A DNA stretch of 64,000 bases from assembly GCA_024138015.1 (NCBI GenBank), contig JAMXBB010000002.1, forward strand, positions 9,605,183-9,669,182, read 5' to 3'. The position numbers and the translations under genes were made by a program. This document shows positions 12,860 through 25,000 of this stretch, piece after piece (position 1 is the first letter of the stretch; the number at the start of each line of letters is the position of its first letter). A model generated the notes under the pieces. It saw nothing but the letters and a program-made list of their open reading frames with translations. It did not search any database and was not told where the DNA came from. The stretch comes from Lumnitzera littorea. Taxonomy: Eukaryota; Streptophyta; Magnoliopsida; Myrtales; Combretaceae.

Positions 12860-13460
12860 TTGCTTTAAGGATTAATAGTACATGAAGGGGATTAATGCTC
12901 GATCCATATTAACGTCTTCCACTTCAAACATATGTGAACAATTTACAATGTCAAACACTTATCACTCAAAAGAATGGAGTTGGGTAAGGATGTTAATCAC
13001 TCTACCTAAAGTCAAGCTTCTGCTAGGGAGAATCCAACATGATAATTTATCAATGCCTATTAATCTTAGGCTAGAAAGCATATTCCAATAAGCTACTTAC
13101 CCTTATCGTAGAGATCCAAATGAGGATCTTAATCATGCTTTTAGATAAGCAAGGCAGTAGAATAAATACATAAGACATGGGAAACTATTGATCCTAGCAA
13201 CCCATGTCAGTTGTAATTTTAGAAAATGGATAGAATTTAATTGTTAACTAAATAAAAAAGATGCAAATAATGTGCAACCGCCTAAAACTTTTATTTTTGG
13301 TATTGTGAACTACTAGAAATCAAAAATCGAAAGCTGTATAATGCAAAGCAAAGTCGAGGACATCTTGCAAAAATTTGAGTGATGGCACATTAAGTCAGGT
13401 AAAGATTGTTTGGGGCTTTCATAAGGTTCTAAAGAGGGTTAAAAAGGTAGTAGAGTAGAA
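12860..13460 (+). pseudogene. L1-type LINE fragment, right part (zinc-finger/RNase H-like tail)
   Basis: The plus-strand translation contains HSKEWSWVRMLITLPKVKLL followed by LGRIQHDNLSMPINLRLESI, then a degraded YPYRRDPNEDLNHAF. This is the plant L1 'W.W.L..PPKIK.FLWR..HN.LPT..NL.RR.I......C..C....E...H' zf-RVT pattern. Further on, a FGIVNY.KSKIES-like segment resembles the tail that follows it. Stops and shifts break the frame, and one zinc-finger cysteine position appears lost. It is likely the same LINE as 9185-9513, separated by LTR copy 2 and an internal loss. Confidence 0.65.
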
Positions 13461-16400
13461 AGAAGTCAAGTAAGATTATAAGTAGAACTTTTGTGTGGTG
13501 TGTATGGTGTATAAGTTAAGAGTAAATATTCTTATTAATATATATATTTTTTATCATATTGGGTTTCCCATTGTTTTTTTCATTTTTTTTAATCTCAAAC
13601 CTGACGCCAAACTTTATAAGGATTTAAATCACATTCTAGAACACAATCCTAAACCTCATATGATATTACCTTATAGGGTGTAGCTCCTAAAAGTAGCCAA
13701 AAAGGAGGCGTGGGGTTGGGGTGAATTGGTTACTTAGAAAGATTTTTTGAAAATCAAAGCTTAAATGTAACCCCTTTGATTAATTTGGTAAGTATGGCAT
13801 AAAGCAATATATGGAAAATAAAAGCACAAATTAAAGGAGAGTAGGGATAAGAAGATCAGGTATAGGAATTATAGCGCTTCGACCTTGTTAATAGTAGGAT
13901 TTCATTCATTACATTAACTTGTCCACTTGGTTGATGAGATGCCAAGTAATTCACCTCTTGACAAAGGCTAACCAAGATGAGTCTAACCTAGATACAAGAT
14001 ACACTAGGTCACAGGTTATGTCACGAGTTTAAATTTTTTGTATACGAACCAGTTTAGACACGAAAACAAGACACCGCATGATAACATTAATTGTCAAACC
14101 TACCATCAATGGGCAGATTTTAAGTTATGATAAAGCAAACAATTACTAATAACCTTTTAAGTACTAAAAAAGGAAATACTCAAGACATATAAGTTCCTGA
14201 CGAGTTTACCAGTCATAAAGTAAGCATAATAACCAAATAGTAGTCTAAGTACGCTACTGATCACATAAAACTTAATACTAGTTTGAAAAGCTAGAAAAGT
14301 CCTCTCATACTTTGAGTCTCACATCTCGTGATTCAAATCCTTTGGTGCTAACCTAAGGAAGTCCTCACTTGAGTATGAACCATAAGTTAACATGTGCTAT
14401 TAAAAGTCTATTGGGGACTAAACTAACTAACTTAGTGAGCAAACTTCTTAAATCACCCCATACACGCAATAGATAAGCAAGTTTACTTATACAAGCATAG
14501 AATGCAGCCAAGCGTATGCCAAATAGGTACATATAGTTAGCTAATCCTATATATAGCTTAGATTTAACGTCCTCCGACATTAGAGTTAGAGAATTAGAAT
14601 CATTAAATCTAAGTACCTATCATTTGGGATATTAACCATTAAATATTTTAATATTATTAATTACGATTATTATCTTGTCATTAATTACCCAAGTTATTAC
14701 CTTAACACTAAGTGAGGTTGTAAATGGCTCGCTCTAAAGTAGAGGTCTTAAGATATGATCCTTCATTATATAATTGGTGCCTCCTATGTCTAATAAGCTT
14801 GGAGACCAGGATAGGGCACTCATCGTACAAGTGCATCATACTTAAACAAACTTTAACTTTTCAACAAAATAAATACAACCCTTATAAGACCCCTCTTTAC
14901 CTCTGTGTGATGTGACGATTGATATAAATGCAATGTCATGCACATGCATAATCATTTTATTATTAAGCCTAATATAATTAAGTTCAATTCATTAAGTAAT
15001 CAAGCAATTTTATAGACACTAAAACAGGCTAAAATAATAAGTAATACAAATATGTGACATACAAACATGTTATCTTATAGTTAGAGTGTCTTAATCACTT
15101 GATCAAGCAAATACATGCACAAACCCATATCCCTTAACAATCTAATTTATTATCTTATTTAGGTGTAGCTACACTACATGTACATACAAGCATGGTAATC
15201 ATAGAAGAAGTACTCACTTAGTCATGTTGATCAGGATTCATAATAATCCTTTGATAGGTCAATATCCAAATTAATATCTCTTGATAATAGAATAATAACA
15301 GTAATAGAACCATGCTAAGTTTCTAAGCAATGCTCTTAACTTTCGCTATACTATTTCCAATTACAGTAAAACTTGTTTTCACAATATATATCTCATTTTA
15401 AGTTGAATTTCATGTTCTTATAAATGATTTGAGAGGGATTAGATTTGAATTCCATTTTAGGAGTTGGGACCCATAACCATATCTTGTGTCATTAATTTAT
15501 GGGGTTTTAAATGAGTTTTTCTAAGCTTAAAGTTCAATTTAGGCCTAAAGACTTATTATAGACATCATTTAGTCCATTATCTTGCAAGTTTAAGTCCTAA
15601 ACATTAACTAATCTTAATTAAATATGAGATAACCTTCTAAATTAGCATTACAACAGGTACAACAATCATTAAGTGATAATTAAACATGACTTTCTAAGGA
15701 TTTCTACATTACATGTATTAAACTTGATGATTGGTGCATTAAAATAACTTAAGAATGCAATTTTATTCACTTTTCACCAAAATAATCATATGAAATCAAA
15801 ATTAAAATGTAAAATTTCCTCTACATGATTCGGCCTACACATGGGTTGTGGGTTTCATGAAGCTTCTTTAAGTTTTCTTTAAGTTGTTTATGTAGATTCA
15901 ACTCTACACTTCAAAATATAAGTAGCGATCTAACTGAATACATGAATGAATGTATGATTTTATGGTCTTAAAATGACAATGTACATGATGATAACATGTT
16001 TAGTTAATATTGTTACTCTTAAACTCTTAAGATTTCATGGATATAACTTGTGTAAATAGGAAACTCAAGTTAGATACTCCTACCTAAGGTCAAATTAGAT
16101 AGTGCCTCAGATTCTCCTCCTTGTTTTGTCAGCCAAAATGGCCTCCAAAAGGGGTGGGTAGGTTAGTGGGGTATGTGTATATGACCTTTGGGTGGTGGTG
16201 GCTTATGATTTGGAGTCGTGTTGAGGTAGCTAGAGGCTAGAATAGTTAAGTTAACAAGGTGGTCCAAAAGCTCTAACTTATTTTTCCTTCTCTTCTTTTA
16301 GATGTTTATTTGAGGATTTTTTTAAAGGACTTTTGGATAGTATTTTGGTTTGTAAGCTGATACAGGAATGGGGAAATAAGGATTAGGTTGGTTGGTTACA

Positions 16401-16581
16401 AATGTATGGGATTTGGAGGGATCTTCTCTAAATGATTACTTATAGGGACCATATGCTTGGGGCTTAAGTTGGTTGGGATTTATCTTCCTTAATGGAGGCC
16501 TAACCTTAATTTAGTTATTTCCTAGTTAATTTCTTACCATTTAATTCTAACTAAATGTATCTCTTAGCTAAGCATGATATT
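13461..16581. other. 3.1 kb without a recognised gene
   Basis: No convincing coding region. Composition shifts to G-rich near 16130-16450 (GGGTGGTGGTGGCTTATG). That loosely recalls the GGTGGTGG part of the family A LTRs in minus orientation, so a very diverged LTR may lie at about 13.9-16.5 kb. Borders and target duplications were not found. Confidence 0.3.
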
Positions 16582-19500
16582 TGTATTATGTTTCGAAGCA
16601 GTAGAGTCGTAGTAATCCTATAGTGTAAACTAACTTATGATAATAACTGACCTTACGGTTACTATCGTAGATATGATTTACATAAAGCGTCCCCAATTTC
16701 TCGCTTTAAAGTAAATAACTCAATTAAAATTAATGCTAAAATTTACATAAAAAGCTAGAAACTTTATGTCATATATACATAATTATATTTATATTGTCTT
16801 ATAATCCTTGAAAATTCCGCATACTATCATAGTTTGATAAGTAGCATGTTACATAATCATCCCAAAGATCTAAGAGTTAGTAATAAAACTCTAGAAGACT
16901 CGATTACATCAATCAACTTGATCTTTACTCCCCCATAGCACTTAAAAAAGAAACTGACCTCGAGATAGTTATAACACAACATCTCAGTCAGTACCTATAA
17001 GAAAATCTATAAGGGAATGAATAACTAACAACTCGGCAAGTCAAGATAGAGACTTAAGAATGCATACAATACATAAACAGGGCTTTCAACAATTAATTAT
17101 ATGCAATACATTACGCAAATACCATCATACAACATAGTCCGGTCCGTTGTAAAATCAGAGTAATTCATCTGCTCTAATCTAGGTTAAGGAGTTTTCATAT
17201 TTATGTAATAGCTCATAACCAAACCTAGATTTGTGCAATGGAGACACCACTCCCTCAATGATTATTCTTTGAACCATTGCCCTCATCCTTACCGTAACCT
17301 CATCTCCTATCACTTATTTCAGTTAAGGATGGAAAAAAAGATCATTATGCATGTCTAATTGAGGTATTTAGTTTGCTTATAATTAAGTTCAGTTGGGGTG
17401 ACTAAACAATTTCACACCACTCAATTCACAACAAACCACCAAAACATAACATCAATTTTCAACAAGTAATCAAAGACATACAAATACATGCACATATGAC
17501 TACTTACAAGCATAATCAAATACAACCCCTAGCCTTTGAGTGCTTTAATATAGTACTAAAAAATATAATGATATATTGAATTCAACTTATCTGAAATTCT
17601 TGGTTTGCTCACTTGACTTGATGTAGGTTAATTTGTTTCCTTGTGTCCTATAATATAAGCATTCTTTTACTATTTAATATCCCTATGATATATAAGCTTT
17701 AAATTATGACTTGATTCGATTTTCCAAATATATATATATATATTACTTATTACCGATATTTTCTAAGCTAATTTTTGAATCGGTTTTCAATTTAGGTTGT
17801 AATTCAGTTTTTTTACTATAGGTGTTCTATGTAGATCCTAATAACTTGTTCTGAACTATAATGTGAAATTAATTACATCATACTTAGGTATCCTAAATAT
17901 CATTTTTAGCCTCTAATCAATATTATAGTTCGTATAGTACATCATAGCTTTCATTTAACTATTGAATTTGCTTTTGATGTGAGAAAAAATTATATTTTTC
18001 ATATAATCCACTAAATTTAAGTTTCTTATCAAATTTATTATATTATATTATCAATTTTAACTTAATATTTTTTATTTATTTCAAATCCAATTTCACATAT
18101 TATCAATTTATACATATTTACTACATAATAATCACATCTAACACTTTAAATACTACAATTATTGTACTACATCAAATATTAAGATTTCAAAATATCTAAT
18201 TACATACTAAGTCAGTAATTATAAATTTAATCACTAATTTCGCCTAAAATCATTAATTATATATATGATTTAAAAGCCTAATTTTTTAAAAAAATTTTGA
18301 AAATTCATTATGAAAAATCTCTTTATAACACTATTTTATATCCTTTAAAGTATAAAAATTTTGGGCTCAAAACTACATTATTAAGGCTATTTATTTATAA
18401 ATTGAACTAAACTTGGGTTTTCGAGATTTCTTAAATACCGTATATTTCTAAATATAAATTCATCAAACTAATATTTTTCCTTGAATCTACATACATAAAA
18501 ACGCTAAAATACCTTATTCCATAATTTTCTAAATAAATTTAATAAGAATCAAGTTGAAATCGGACTCAAATGTTTGATCAATTTCCAGCCACCAATGGTG
18601 GTCCTAAGTGTATCATAACAAAGAGGTTGTGGGGTAAGGTGTGATAGTGGTGGTGGTAATAGTTCATTTCCAAGTAGCTGCAGATTATGGGTTTGTTTTC
18701 TAAGCTTTAATTGCATACTATTTTTGCTATTTTTTTTGTAAAAATCCCTAACTCTCTTTTTCTGTTTTCTCTCTATTTTTCTTAGACTCTTAACAAATCA
18801 AAATGAGTTCCAGATGGGGATTGTTGTTTATGTAGAGTTGTTTGGAATTTTTCTTTTGATTTTTTTGTTGATATTTGGCCCTTATCTCTCTGTCTCTCTC
18901 TCTTTTTGCTTTTTAATTGGTCTAATTTAATTGGCTAATCATTTCTTTTTAATCGCCCACTTGCCACAACCCTAATATGGACAAGTCCCTATTTTTTTTT
19001 TTGTAATTTTATTTAATTATTTAGCATTAATTTAATATATTTCTAGTATTTTAACTAATTTTGGATATTTTTACTTATACATAAATACATATGGAGTATA
19101 AGTAAGTAATCCTAAATATTATTTATGTTATTTTATGATTTTTTGTATGCGAATAATTTATTTTTGTCGATTTGTTAGTTATCAAAATTTATTTTACATA
19201 TTTCCGATAAATAACAAGTAATATGTTTATTATTCAATATTATAATATTATATTATTTTATTACTTATTTTTCTAATTTTTAACTCACAAGGTTACTTTT
19301 ATTAATATTCCTAATTTCGTCGTATAATCTATGCTTAATTGAATATTTTATGTAATCATCTTAAATTTTACGTATCGATTTCAACCTTCTAATTGCAAGA
19401 CTTATAGCTTGTGCACATGTATGGGTTTAAAACCGAGTTCTACGCTCACTATGTTACAAATTAGCATGCATGATTTTAGTTAATTTTAAATTTTCGGTTC

Positions 19501-19945
19501 TTCCAATTTAATTATATTAATTAAGATTATTGGATTCTTTTATTTAATTATTTTAGTGTATTTAAGATTTGAAATTCATTATTGTTATTTGATTATGATT
19601 TCAAAGGCAAATTAGGAATTTTTAGTTATTAATTGATTCATGAGCGATTAGTGAATAGCTTGATTATATAATTGAAATTTAGTAGTTAATTTAAATTTTT
19701 TTATTTTCACTTAGAGTTTTAGAGTCAGGGTCTTTTGCATGTTTGGATTTAAATAGGATTCTTTGGTTTCAAAGATAGGTTTAGGACTTTAGCCTAATTT
19801 TAGAGTTCTAAACATATCGTTAAGATTTTTTATTTTAATATTCAGTTTTAATAGTTCATCCTTTATATGGTTTGAGGGACTCGTATAGGCTCCGACTACT
19901 TGTCTCGAGTTCGGGAGCTAGTTCAAAAATTTCGCAGGACTTACA
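16582..19945 (-). mobile_element. family A LTR, copy 3 (diverged, no clear TSD)
   Basis: The high-coordinate end is TGTAAGTCCT on the minus strand and the low-coordinate end reads TGTATTATGTTTCGAAGCAG on the plus strand, a decayed form of the family terminus TGTCACGCCCCGAAGCGGCAG. The terminal hairpin (TATGATAATAACTG ... CGGTTACTATCGTAG) is visible within the first 120 bp. A GTGGTGGTGG segment lies at about 18590-18655, at the position expected for the family palindrome. Length, 3.36 kb, fits the family. Flanks ATATT and TTTCT do not match, so the right border is tentative or the duplication has decayed. Confidence 0.65.
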
Positions 19946-20960
19946 TTTCTCCCAATTGGAGTAAAGCAATATATTATATTACAATGAAAAATCAGAAAGC
20001 GATAGACAACAGGAATAAGATATATAAGCTTGGCAGATTGAATATATTTGCAATGGATCTTACATAAATTTTCAATTGTTGTTCTTTCACTACCAATATT
20101 TTGCCCAAAAATAAAATTGATTATTTACTTGCTTAATTGTTTTATTTTGTTAATAAAAATTACTAGTTAAATATTTAACCTCAGGTCATGGTCTCAAGAG
20201 ATGCAATTTATATTTAGATATCATCAACCTTATTAACATAACATTCCATTAGTTAATATTTAATAGAGCAGTTTTATTATTATTATTATTGCCAAAGAGC
20301 AGTTTTATACGCATAACTTAATCTGCCATTTCTTTACAATGAAATTATAGTTGGAGCGAAATAGAATACATTTTTCAATTGATCTTGTCATCATTGATTG
20401 TTTATATAAATTTTCAACTCTTGATTATTTTATATTACTAAACTTTATTATATTGTAGAAAAAATATCGCGTTGAGTAGTTGATTCTTATATTTAGTTTT
20501 AACTTTAGTCACAAATAGCGTGTACCTTTTCCATCTTTCAACATCAAGTTGTATATTAAACCAGGCCATCCCATAGCAATCTAATCGAGTTGTTTTTAGA
20601 GGAAAAAGATCCTCAACAAAAGGGCGTTTTCGTTAAGTCCTTCTGGATGATGAGCACTGTAACCGGTAATCCTATAATCAGTATAATATTTCATTTAATC
20701 TGATGTCATATGGATTCCTTCTAATATTGGTGAAATGACGAAGTAAACTTGGTTGGGTTTGGCGACATTTCTTTTCTAGCTCCTCTCAATTTTCATCTTC
20801 CCACCATTTGAGAATGCATAAAAATTCAAACTAACTTTATCACATCATTATGATGTTATTTTTCTTCCCACAATCCCAACCATTTATTACGTGTAAACAA
20901 ACACCTTAAGGAGGTAAATTATTGAGAAAATTGAAAGTATAAATTTAGATCATCCAAATC
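19946..20960. other. AT-rich spacer downstream of SEC23
   Basis: No gene or clear repeat recognised. It contains a short (ATT)n run near 20275-20290. It separates LTR copy 3 from the predicted transcript end of the SEC23-like gene. Confidence 0.4.
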
Positions 20961-22003
20961 CAATTCATGTCATGGGATGTTTTATTTCTATAATCAGATC
21001 GGATCCGCAGCATGTCATTACCCTTAACTATGAATGACTCGTAGACATCAGAAGAGGCAGATCCACATCCTCCAATCTTTCTCAGGATCCTGAACCATCC
21101 ACGAAACCCCTAGCTCCTAGTTCAAATCAGCCTCAACTAAAATAGCCATGCTGGAAAGAAGACCGCAAGCTTCAAGAAGAAAGCTTGGCATGCCGCCAAC
21201 CAGCAGACTGGCCGAACTAAACCGCGATTTACAACTAATCAAAATATCATGTTTCGGGCAGCCTGTTTCAGTATGGCCTCAGTCATTGCAAAACATCATC
21301 CATCGTCCATGCTGCAATGAAAAAACCAACCATGGTGCACCATCCAAGCAGCGTCACACATGCCTCGGCCATATTAACCACAAGTCCTGCATGACCAGTC
21401 ACCCTCAACTTCAAGAGTCCCTTGAGCCAACAAATATCCGTTACAAGGGAAAAAGTTCTCAAATCTAACAAGGGTCAGCACGAATGGGATGCAGGACACA
21501 ACCCTGTAATGTTTCGGCCGCACCAAATCTTTAACACGGTTGAGAAAGCCTTCAGGGGGAGCTCTTCATTCAACTAGAAATATCGTAAGAGAAGGAAAAT
21601 GCATCTACGTTAAGAAGAAAATGTTAAAAGCAATAGGAGAGAAGAATTTTACAATTTCTGACCATGAACAAATATGCTCGACAGAATGACAGATGAAAAA
21701 TTTCCCCAAGGTACTGGACTAGAGAGTTACAAGTCAACAATGTACAGGAGAAAATGTTGTCATTGACAGCTGTGTATAAGTTTGCAACGGAAAACTGCTA
21801 TGACTTGCGCAATTCTCTGATGGAAAAACCGTAGAGAATAGAATGAGACAGTATTGCTACTTGAACTATCCCAAAAATCAACAATAAACGACAGAAAAAC
21901 TGAGACACTTTTCCTTTTGCAATGCTATCTTGCAACTCTAAATATTTTTGGAAGTAAATTAACCAAAAAGGGGGAAAATTAAAAAATAAAACAACATGAA
22001 TGC
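20961..22003 (-). other. probable 3' UTR of the SEC23-like gene
   Basis: About 1 kb beyond the stop codon is much less AT-rich and more complex than the surrounding repeats, as transcribed sequence usually is. An AATAAA polyadenylation-type signal lies on the minus strand at 20986-20981. It is followed by ordinary AT-rich spacer. Open frames of 60-106 codons on both strands in 21148-21471 have no recognisable domain and are taken as chance. A 3' UTR this long may itself be spliced. Transcript data would be needed to fix the end. Confidence 0.5.
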
Positions 22004-25000
22004 TCAGCTCGGCTCTGGGGCTAATACTTTCAAACTCCGCATCCACTCACAGTAACTGGGATCATCAAAGTGAAGAAAACTGCTTTTTAGCTTTGTTCGT
22101 TTCTCAGCTGTCAAACTTCTCAACTGTGGAAAACTTGCTTCCTGCAAGCAAGGTCAGGGAGAATCGGCAATCAAACTACTACCGAAAATCTCATAGACTA
22201 GATATTTAATTATTGAAGTTCACAAAATATGCTAAAATATTATCTGAACGAACAGGCTGTGATTAATAACTGCTGTACATTTGCCCTTGCTCCATATTTC
22301 ATAAAAATTCTCTACTTATGAGCATTTTAAACAATGTCCTGCTAAAGGGAAGCCACCATCTAAAATTCAATTAACTCTGGGCACAAAATTCAAATATATA
22401 CGAACTTTGAAGTGTAAAATAGTCATCTAGGTGTTTCTTGTTTTCTCAAAATGAGTGTTGTCAAAAGTCACTGGCTATCTTAAGGTAACATTTGGTTATA
22501 AAGATACAATAAAACCCTCTTCTACCACGTTTAGGATGTGCTCTTTTAGATGATATAATGTTATTTTAGGGGTTTCCAAAAGCTTTTTGACTATATTTTT
22601 TACCACACCTATTTGCAAACCAAGTATGGTTACAAGATATTTTGTCCAGTCTAATCTAATCCCTTAAAATTATATGAACCTAATGCTGCTTAAGGCTATA
22701 AGATTGGGGTGCGAATTTGCTTTTTGCAGGGAGCATGTACAACTACTGGCAAGTTTTAAGGGTATAACTAGCTTTCTGATCCTCTCCCTCAAAGGCAAAC
22801 CATATAAAGAGAGGTCAATTGTACTCACAAATGACAGAAAGAACGCAAAAAGTGCACTAATGGCAGCTACTTCTATCTATCAAGAGTCAATTACAAGATG
22901 AGAAAACAGAGTAAGTTTCATATCCTCACCTGCTCGTAAGGAGGATCCTTGTGTGTTGGAATCAATCTTGAAACAAAATACCTGGCCTGAGAGCTTCCTT
23001 CCTGCAATTATATGTGAACATTGATAAATTAGCAACAACAGGGGACAAGCACAAAGTCAAATCAATAATAGCTAAGATGATATACAAACCTTGAAGGCGA
23101 GGATTCTGGGAGCAGGAAACCGTGATTCTGTAAGCTCTTCAGCCAATGTTCTGCACGCTGCCAAAGTTGCTGCACTTCTTCCTTCATCTGAAGCTAGCTC
23201 TGCACCCTAGAGTCAGAATGTAACAAAAATGATCAGTGTAAGCAGAATCAACACCAAAAAACAATTAGCAACCCCTGAGCTACAAATGAACAACATACCA
23301 TCCTAAAGTATTGCATTAAATGGGTATTCTAAACAACAGTGAAGTCATTTATAGCACCCCAAAAATGCTAATTACTCCAAATTTAGATGAGAAATTCACG
23401 TTAAGACTACTAGCATGTCTGCATGACAAGATATCTGGATTGTCTACTGGCCAAAGAATCTGGGGGAAAAAAGAAGATGCTACATGTTCCACGTGAAATG
23501 ACCACTGAGAAACCTTTAAGGCCTTGGATGACCAAAAGTCCCACATTGCTTAAAAAGGAATAATTAGATAGCATAAGAATTTTCGGCCAAGTAGATTGAG
23601 AAAGCCCATCTACCACCTATCATCACAATTATTAAATACCATCTGGCTAGCACATTACCAGAAAGTGTACAACACCATGACAAACCAAGGCACAAGCTGG
23701 GAGGCGTGGCTTGAGACAACCCTGAACTGAATAGTAGACAGGGTCATCAAGGAGAGTCCTAGACAAGATACAGCTCCTAAGTGGATTATAGGATGGTAAA
23801 GCCTCTAGGAAAGGGAAAGACATGAATGGATTGTACATTGCAAAGGGAGCCATCACATGTGTTGGGGGGTTTGAATCCAAGACTCTTGAAAGCAGTGAGT
23901 GGAGAGTATAAGTCCAACATGGACTATAAATAAAAAAATGAAGTGGTTCAGCCCGAGGTAGTATTTTATGGCAAATGTTATCCATTCCTAAAAATCATCA
24001 GCATAGACCTGCCGTGCCTGATAATCTATGTATTCCACTTTGGAGATTTTCTCAACCAAGAGTGTCTATGAAGCTTCCAAAACTCCAAGAAAAGTGGAAC
24101 AGAGGAAAACAATTGTCTGATGTAAGAGGTCCTACCCTAGATACTCATTCTTTTTTATGGCTAGCTTGGCTTAGGAAATTGCAGATGCTTGACAGACTCG
24201 AAAATTGGGGTCTGCAAATAATACTTCTTGTTATTTTTATGCTGATGAAGATGGAGAACATGACCATCCTTTTGCCAGCGACTTCTCTTGAGTGTGGACT
24301 AACATGGTCTCAGCTTTGGGTTGCCCTCTTTCATTCGTCACTTAAGAAGCTGCTACTTCCAGTTTATTGGCCATTGCCTCTTCTAAAGCTCCAACAGCTA
24401 TTTTATGGAGAGTGGCTCTTGCAGGCTGCAGCCTCAATTTATTGCATTTAGAGAATGAGGAATTCGGTCAGACTTGGAAAAATTACACCTCCTACTATCT
24501 TAGTCAGACAAATCCCAACCCATATAGATATCAATGCATCTTCTTGAATTTGGTTTACTCTAGTTTCCTTACAATGTCTTTTGCAAACTCTATCTGTTTT
24601 ACGAGACTGAAGCCAGCTATAATTATCTCATTACCCACCATATGCAGTTGTACAGAACTTTTTCTTTAATACAATTCTCATTTAACAAAAAGAGATAGTA
24701 AAGAATTACCAAAAGAGAGCATGAGAGAGAGGGAGGGAGGGAGAGGGAGAGAGAGAGAGAGATAGAAAATACTAAATCAACACCACGAACTTTTGGCCAA
24801 GTAGATAAAAAATGTTCCTTGCACCTTTTAACTTAATTGTTAACTACCATTAGGATGGAACATTACAACCACCAAATTACATAGGTAATGCAAAGAGTGA
24901 ACATATGTAACTAGGCACACAATTTTCATCCCAGAAAAAGTGATGTCATGTGTTTAGGTGTAAACAAACAATAACAATAGTGCAACAATTTCACAATAAG

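Noticed and set aside
13990..14060. tRNA-like GGTTCAAATCC words near 14040 and 14330
   Set aside because: No A box at a proper distance and no cloverleaf could be drawn.
21148..21471. Open frames of 106 and 62 codons on opposite strands
   Set aside because: No recognisable domain, no splice context. They overlap each other and lie in the probable 3' UTR of the SEC23-like gene.
23647..23985. 112-codon minus-strand frame in SEC23 intron 2
   Set aside because: It has no recognisable domain, is not needed for the SEC23 frame, and is bounded by sequence without SEC23 similarity. The exon join from 25336 to 23206 is already exact.
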